Source: Otatea glauca
Lineage: Eukaryota > Streptophyta > Magnoliopsida > Poales > Poaceae
Assembly: GCA_036346275.1 (NCBI GenBank)
Contig: CM070715.1
Location: 70,915,667 to 70,979,666, forward strand
Length of the DNA stretch: 64,000 nucleotides
Direction of reading: 5' to 3'
Below the pieces are notes generated by a model. It was not told where the DNA came from. It made no database searches and was given only the letters and a program-made list of their open reading frames with translations. The position numbers were made by a program, and so were the translations under genes. Of the stretch, positions 59,393 to 64,000 are shown one piece after another; position 1 is the first letter of the stretch, and each line of letters opens with the position of its first letter.

Positions 59393-61111
59393 ATGGCGAC
59401 TAGTGGTCTAGTGCACTTCACTGATTCACATATTTTTAATGGCTCAAATTATGCTTAATGGAAATTATTTATGATTTCTCATTTTAAATCCATGAGCCCC
59501 CAAATATGGTGGATCGTAGATGTTGGCTTTTCTCTTCAATTGAACGAATTTGCTCCAACTAAAGGAGAAGAGAAATGCCTACATCTCGACGCTCAAGCTA
59601 CTAACGTTTTATTTAGTGTTGTGAGCGTAGATGTATTTAATAAAATATGCAATCCTAAGAGCGCTCATGAGATGTGGATAAAGCTTCAAGATTTGTATGA
59701 CGTGTCTACATCTCCAAGTGAGAATTGCATAAAAGAATTGGTGTCGGGAGATGAAACCTCAAGTTCTATCTCAATTGATGCAGAACCGACAACACCATCA
59801 ACCTCTACCTCAAGCGATGAAGAGCTTGCCATTCTATTCCTTCCATCGCATTGCTTGATGGCAAAAGGTAAAATTGAGGTAAGTGATGATGATAATGATA
59901 ATGAGCCCTCTTATGATGATTTAATGGATATGTTAGAGGAGCTCAATAATTATCTTGGAAAGGAGAAAGCCAAATATAAGATTTTGAAGCTGGAGCATGA
60001 TTCACTTCAAAATGATTATAATGTGCTTAAAGAAAATCATGAATCCCTCCTCAAGGAAATTATCAAGCCTAGAGAGGACACAGGAATTCAATGTGATTTA
60101 ATTGATGATTTGCCATGCTTAAATGTTAATTCTTGCATGTCATCAAATATTGATATGTCCACCTCTAGTGATGATATGCCTTGTTACTCTAGTTCAAATG
60201 CTAGTACTTTCTCTATGCTTGTTGAGACTAATCTTGTAGAGCAAAATAAAAAGCTTAAGGAACAAGTCACTCAATTGAGAAGTGACTTAGAAAAGTACTA
60301 TAAAGAGAAGGCCACCCTCGACGACATTCTAAGCAAGCAACGGCGCTCACAAGACAAGAGAGGGATTGGCTACATCTCTAAGAAGAAGGTGGATAGTAAG
60401 ACAAGGCATAACGCAAGACACACGAAGAACATCAAGTGCCTTGGATGCCATGAGAAGGGTCACTACGCCTCGGTGTGCCCAAACCAAGAGGATGTCAAGT
60501 CAAGGACATCAACCAAGAGGCAAATCGGTATTGAGCAAGACAAGAAGATCAAGAGAGGTCCAAATAGCCAAACTTGCTTCAATTGCCGGGAAAAGGGACA
60601 CATTGGTAAAAATTATCCCAATGGTAAATCTCCTAAGCCAACTCTTTACAATGATCATTGTTTGTTTAGGAAGGACAAAACTGCTAATTTGTTTGCCAAG
60701 TTTGTCAATTCTCCTAAGTCTATGCAAGATAATAATAATCTAGAAAATGTGTATGCTAAAATTGTTAGAACTCCTAAGCCCAATCAAAGCAATGCAAATA
60801 AATTGCTTAGGAGAAATAACAATAAGAAACCATTTGCTAGATATGCTAGATCCTCTAAGCTCATTTATTATAATGATCATCATGTACTTAGAAAGGATAA
60901 AATTAGAAATAGATTTGCTAAAATTGCTAAGACTCCTAAGCCTTCTCATTTCAATACCAATAATTCGCTTAGCAGTAATAACAATTGCAAATCTTTTGCT
61001 AGTCATGTTAGTTCACCCAAAATTGCTATTCCTAGGGCCATTTGGATTCCTAAATCTCTTGTGACTAACATTCTTGGACCCAACAAAAATTGGGTACCAA
61101 CAAGTGCCTAA
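59393..61111 (+). pseudogene. gag: Copia (SIRE-type) gag with an early stop
   Basis: Start ATG 59393 (MATSGLVHFTDSHIFNGSNY), TAA at 59456-59458 (codon 22), then open for 546 codons to TAG-equivalent stop TAA at 61109-61111. Domains: the start of the UBN2-type capsid region (AHEMWIKLQDLYDVS at about residue 80), after which most of the usual capsid domain is missing. Then come an acidic Ser-rich stretch, a coiled coil (EKAKYKILKLEHDSLQNDYN), a complete CCHC knuckle CLGCHEKGHYASVC (about 60435) and a second with the last Cys replaced by Tyr (CFNCREKGHIGKNY). The C-terminus holds two Asn/Lys-rich repeats, each with YNDH...LRKDK (about 60645 and 60867). No protease or RT follows. Probably a non-autonomous derivative. 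Confidence 0.85.
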
Positions 61112-63801
61112 AGGATTTCTAGTTACTTGGAGAGGCATTGGACGTTTGTCTTCTTCAAAAGGAAGAGGACTTCATCTTTTACAAAATAGAACCAAGCATG
61201 AGTACAATCACTTCAATCATGAACCGATGCCATCTCAGGTAACAAATATTTAAATTTATTCCTTAGAGCTTCTAGCCTTGTGTAGGTTAAGTTGCATTAT
61301 CATGAAAATCAATTTAAATAGCTTGTTCATGCTCTTGCTCTTGTATCTTAGTTATTCTTGATTGTATTCTTGAGCAAATTTGGGGTGTGGCACATTAAGG
61401 GGGAGTGCTAAATCATAACCATGTATATCACATCCTTATGTGTGCCCATATTTATATAAGTGCTAATATATTTTCAAAATCAAGACATTTAACCAAAAGT
61501 GAAAAATCTTAGCAACTATTAGTAATCTTGTGAAAACTAGTTGAAAAATGTATAAAATTGATTTCAAAAGGTTTCCAAGAGTTTTGTCTCTATAAAAACT
61601 AATTTCAAAAGAAAATATGTTTCAAGTCCAAAATCTAGTTACTAGTATCTTGTTTTGGATTTAAACTTATAATTTTCATAGAATAAATTGTAAAAGGATT
61701 TTGAAAATAGCACCAAAACGAAAAACATAGAGTTGGTCATTCTTAATAATTCTAGTATTCAAAATATTATCAAAATACCAATCTATCGAAAGTTATTTGA
61801 TTTTGAAACTCACCCAAAAACTAATATTGACCTATATTGGTCATATTCTAGCACTTTGTGAGTTCATCTTTTGGACCGGATCTTGTGTAGTATCTTGGTT
61901 CAAAATAATATTTTAGGTTCATGCACAAAATTCAAATCTCTACATCTTATCTCTTGCTTCATTTGAACTTTGTGTTGAAGAATTTGACTTTGTTCTACAA
62001 ATAGTTCTCTTTAAAATGACCCTTTTGGTCAAAAGTCAAAAATAGTGTTTAAAAGGCCCATATGTGTGAAAAACCTTTACAAAAGTTCTCAAATATGTAT
62101 TTCAAATATTTTACAATGCTTTTGAAGTAAAAATTCCTATTTTAGAAAAAAATAGCAAATTTGGCCTAAAATGAATCTTATAGGATCTTGATTTTGGATT
62201 AAATGAAATATTTTCATAAATTAAAATCTATTGATTTTTTTAAATGTGGTCAATACAAAACTTGTAGAGTTGGTCATTTCAAGCATTTCTTTAGTTCAAA
62301 GTTTTTGAAACGACCAACCGTTCAAAAGTTATAGTCATTTGAATTTGGCCAAAATCTTTCATTTGACCCAAAATGACCTATTCTTGTATATTGTGAGTTT
62401 TGCAATTTTGAATTAGATTTATTTGTATATATTGGCTTAAAATAGTATTTTTAACTCATAAAATTCCATGAAAGTTAAAATATCCATAAATTTCAATTCG
62501 GATTGCATTTTGAGCATTCGAACGAAATTCAACTTCTTCTCATGCCTTTAAAGTGTATTTTGCCATATCTTTTGAAATAAAATTCCTTTTGAGGAAATTA
62601 TTTTTGTGAAACCTTCTAAATATTCCAAATTTCATTTCTAAAAATTTTCAAATAATTTGTACTTCATTTGAATAAGTTTTGACTTTTCTCCTCTTTGAGT
62701 AAAATTCATGCCTTGAATGCAAAATTTGAGATATCTTTTGAATGGAGACTAATTTTTAGAAACTTATTTTTGGAAAATATTTTTATGATCCCAAAGTTTG
62801 TGTCTTCACAATTTCAAATAATTTGAACCTCATTTGAAAAAGTTATGGCCTTTTCTCTCTTTGACCAAATGCTGAAAATTCAGACTTTTGCATGGTTTTG
62901 AGCTGATTTGTGATTTTTGTATCTCCAAATAAGATCATAATTTGAGGGGACAACCTTTGTAAAAGTTGATCCTCAATAGTTATTATATTGTTTCAAATTG
63001 TATCAGATTTTTTGGACATCATTTGTGCAGTTTTTCATCCTCTTTTGAAGCCTAAATGAAATGTCAAAATCTGAAAATCTGAAATTCTAGTACATTGAAA
63101 TCTTTGTTGTTTTCATATCTTCAAGTTGGAAGAACCTCTCAAAACAAAATTTGAGAATGTTTAAATGCATTAGCTCCATGATTTATCTTAGAATCCTTTT
63201 GGAGCTTGTTTAATGAAGTTTTGTATGTTTGAAAGAGGCTCTCCTTTTGGTTATATCATGGTATCATGTTGATCTTGAATTGACATATAGTTTTGATCTT
63301 TGAGAAAATGAGCTTGTTTTAAAACAAATCAATGTTTTTCTCAAAAGTTTTATCCTCATGCAAAATGATTTTTACAAGTGGTATCCTTTTTAAATAATAT
63401 TATTAACAATCTTTTCATGTGGTGTCAATTGAAAAATGAGCATTACAAGTGATATTACTTTAAAATTGATATTTACAAGCTTTATATTTTCTTTAAGTGG
63501 TATTACAAGTGATGCTCCTTTAAAACTTTCTACAAGTGGTTTCATGAAAATTTCCAAGTTCTCTCTTGGGTAAACTCTAATGCGGGTCTACGTCGCCGTT
63601 AAGTTGTGTTACCGGTGAAAAGACAATTGAAGCCGAGGCAAAGGTTGTAATCGCCGACGAGGTGCGTCACCGGTGGTATGGCCAGCGAGAAGAAGTAAGA
63701 ACTCATTAGAGATGCGTTCACCATCCTGTGTCGAATATGTGTTTGATAAATCGTAGTTGGGACTGATTGCCTCAATAAGTAAGAGTCGATGTGTCAAGAT
63801 T
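61112..63801 (+). other. AT-rich non-coding part of copia-derived DNA
   Basis: No pol. A polypurine-like AAGGGGGAGTGC lies at 61397. Long AT-rich sequence follows with repeated wording such as AAAAGTTATGGCC and TTTGACC. Short imperfect repeats of ACAAGTG(G/A)TAT occur at 63375-63535. A GC-richer 240 bp (63570-63800) precedes the next LTR. No reading frame is supported. The border between this element and the one owning the LTR at 63812 was not found. Confidence 0.45.
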
Positions 63802-63811
63802 AGGGGGGAAA
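63802..63811 (+). promoter_or_regulatory. Polypurine tract of copia element G
   Basis: AGGGGGGAAA directly before TGTTAGAG. Confidence 0.7.
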
Positions 63812-64000
63812 TGTTAGAGATAATCTTGACATACATTAGTTAAAGAGATAAAATTGAGTTTCAGTTTTAGAAGGTTAAAGACTCTGCAAGTTTTGTTTGA
63901 GTTTGTTAAAATTAGGAGTTTGGATTGCTATCCAAGTTAGCTAGTCGGTTATGTAAACTCTTGTATAAATAGTAATAAAAAAACTGAACAATTACGACCA
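63812..64000 (+). repeat. Start of a copia 3' LTR (element G), cut by the window end
   Basis: TGTTAGAGATAATC follows the polypurine tract. TATA box TATAAATAG at 63964, only 153 bp from the LTR start. That spacing differs from the LTR at 58177-59336 (TATA at least 390 bp from its start), so G is a different element. Confidence 0.7.

Noticed and set aside
63812..64000. LTR at the window end as the 3' partner of the copia LTR at 58177-59336
   Set aside because: The TATA box is 153 bp from the LTR start here but at least 390 bp from the start in the other, and no sequence is shared.
1..64000. Host genes, tRNA, rRNA, CRISPR or bacterial features
   Set aside because: No supporting sequence; all strong coding signals belong to retrotransposons.

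Overview
This window is repeat-dense DNA from a plant, most likely a grass. It shows no ordinary single-copy host gene, rRNA, tRNA or CRISPR array. Almost every base can be placed in LTR retrotransposons: Ty3/gypsy chromoviruses of the Tekay/Del type, one Ty3/gypsy element of the Tat type, and Ty1/copia elements of the SIRE/Maximus type. The primer-binding sites complementary to initiator-Met tRNA, the chromodomain-type pol, the very long (3-5 kb) CpG-rich LTRs and the many solo LTRs point to a large grass genome. I cannot name the species.

Layout. (1) 28-12971: a full-length chromovirus, element 1 (+), with 3.66-kb LTRs, an extra ORF before gag, a decayed gag-pol and a perfect ATCCA target duplication. 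It sits in an LTR remnant (1-27, 12977-13149), which itself lies in a Tat element. (2) 13150-48059: the 3' half of a Tat element (+): RNase H and integrase at 13150-14543, the pol end at 39911-40202, an antisense gene at 40623-46624, and a 3' LTR near 47471-48059. It was opened twice. The first opening is a 5-kb solo LTR C (14544-39910), which contains full-length chromovirus A (minus strand, 16000-36331). A contains solo LTR B (22285-30874), which contains solo LTR A2 (22846-26039). The second is solo LTR A4 (43188-46040) inside the antisense gene. (3) 48060-53724: a copia-like LTR with tandem repeats, split by solo LTR A5 (48298-52479). (4) 54063-58176: an LTR fragment of the C family (D) fused to a 5'-clipped A-family solo LTR (A6). 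(5) 58177-61111: part of a SIRE-type copia LTR, its PBS and a gag with no pol. (6) 61112-64000: AT-rich non-coding DNA, then the start of another copia LTR.

The most interesting signal is that the long chromovirus LTRs appear to hold a small spliced coding unit of their own. An acidic exon (72 or 81 nt) ends at a GC-type donor (AAG|GCAAGT/C). A second acidic exon (56-77 nt) follows about 1.2 kb later, joins in the same phase, and ends with a stop at the same place. The second exon is recognisable in element 1, A2, A4, A6, A5 and C; both exons with matching phase are present in A2, A4, A6 and C. I could not find the start codon.

The second signal is the Tat antisense gene. It has its own TATA box, a good plant start context and at least five short GT-AG introns. 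Removing four of them keeps or restores one frame; the fifth (41618-41694) meets a TAA three codons into the next exon. Third, the two LTRs of element 1 differ mainly where CG interchanges with CAG/CTG. The same change is seen in its primer-binding site, which suggests that many of its frameshifts are base-calling or assembly errors at methylated cytosines rather than true mutations.
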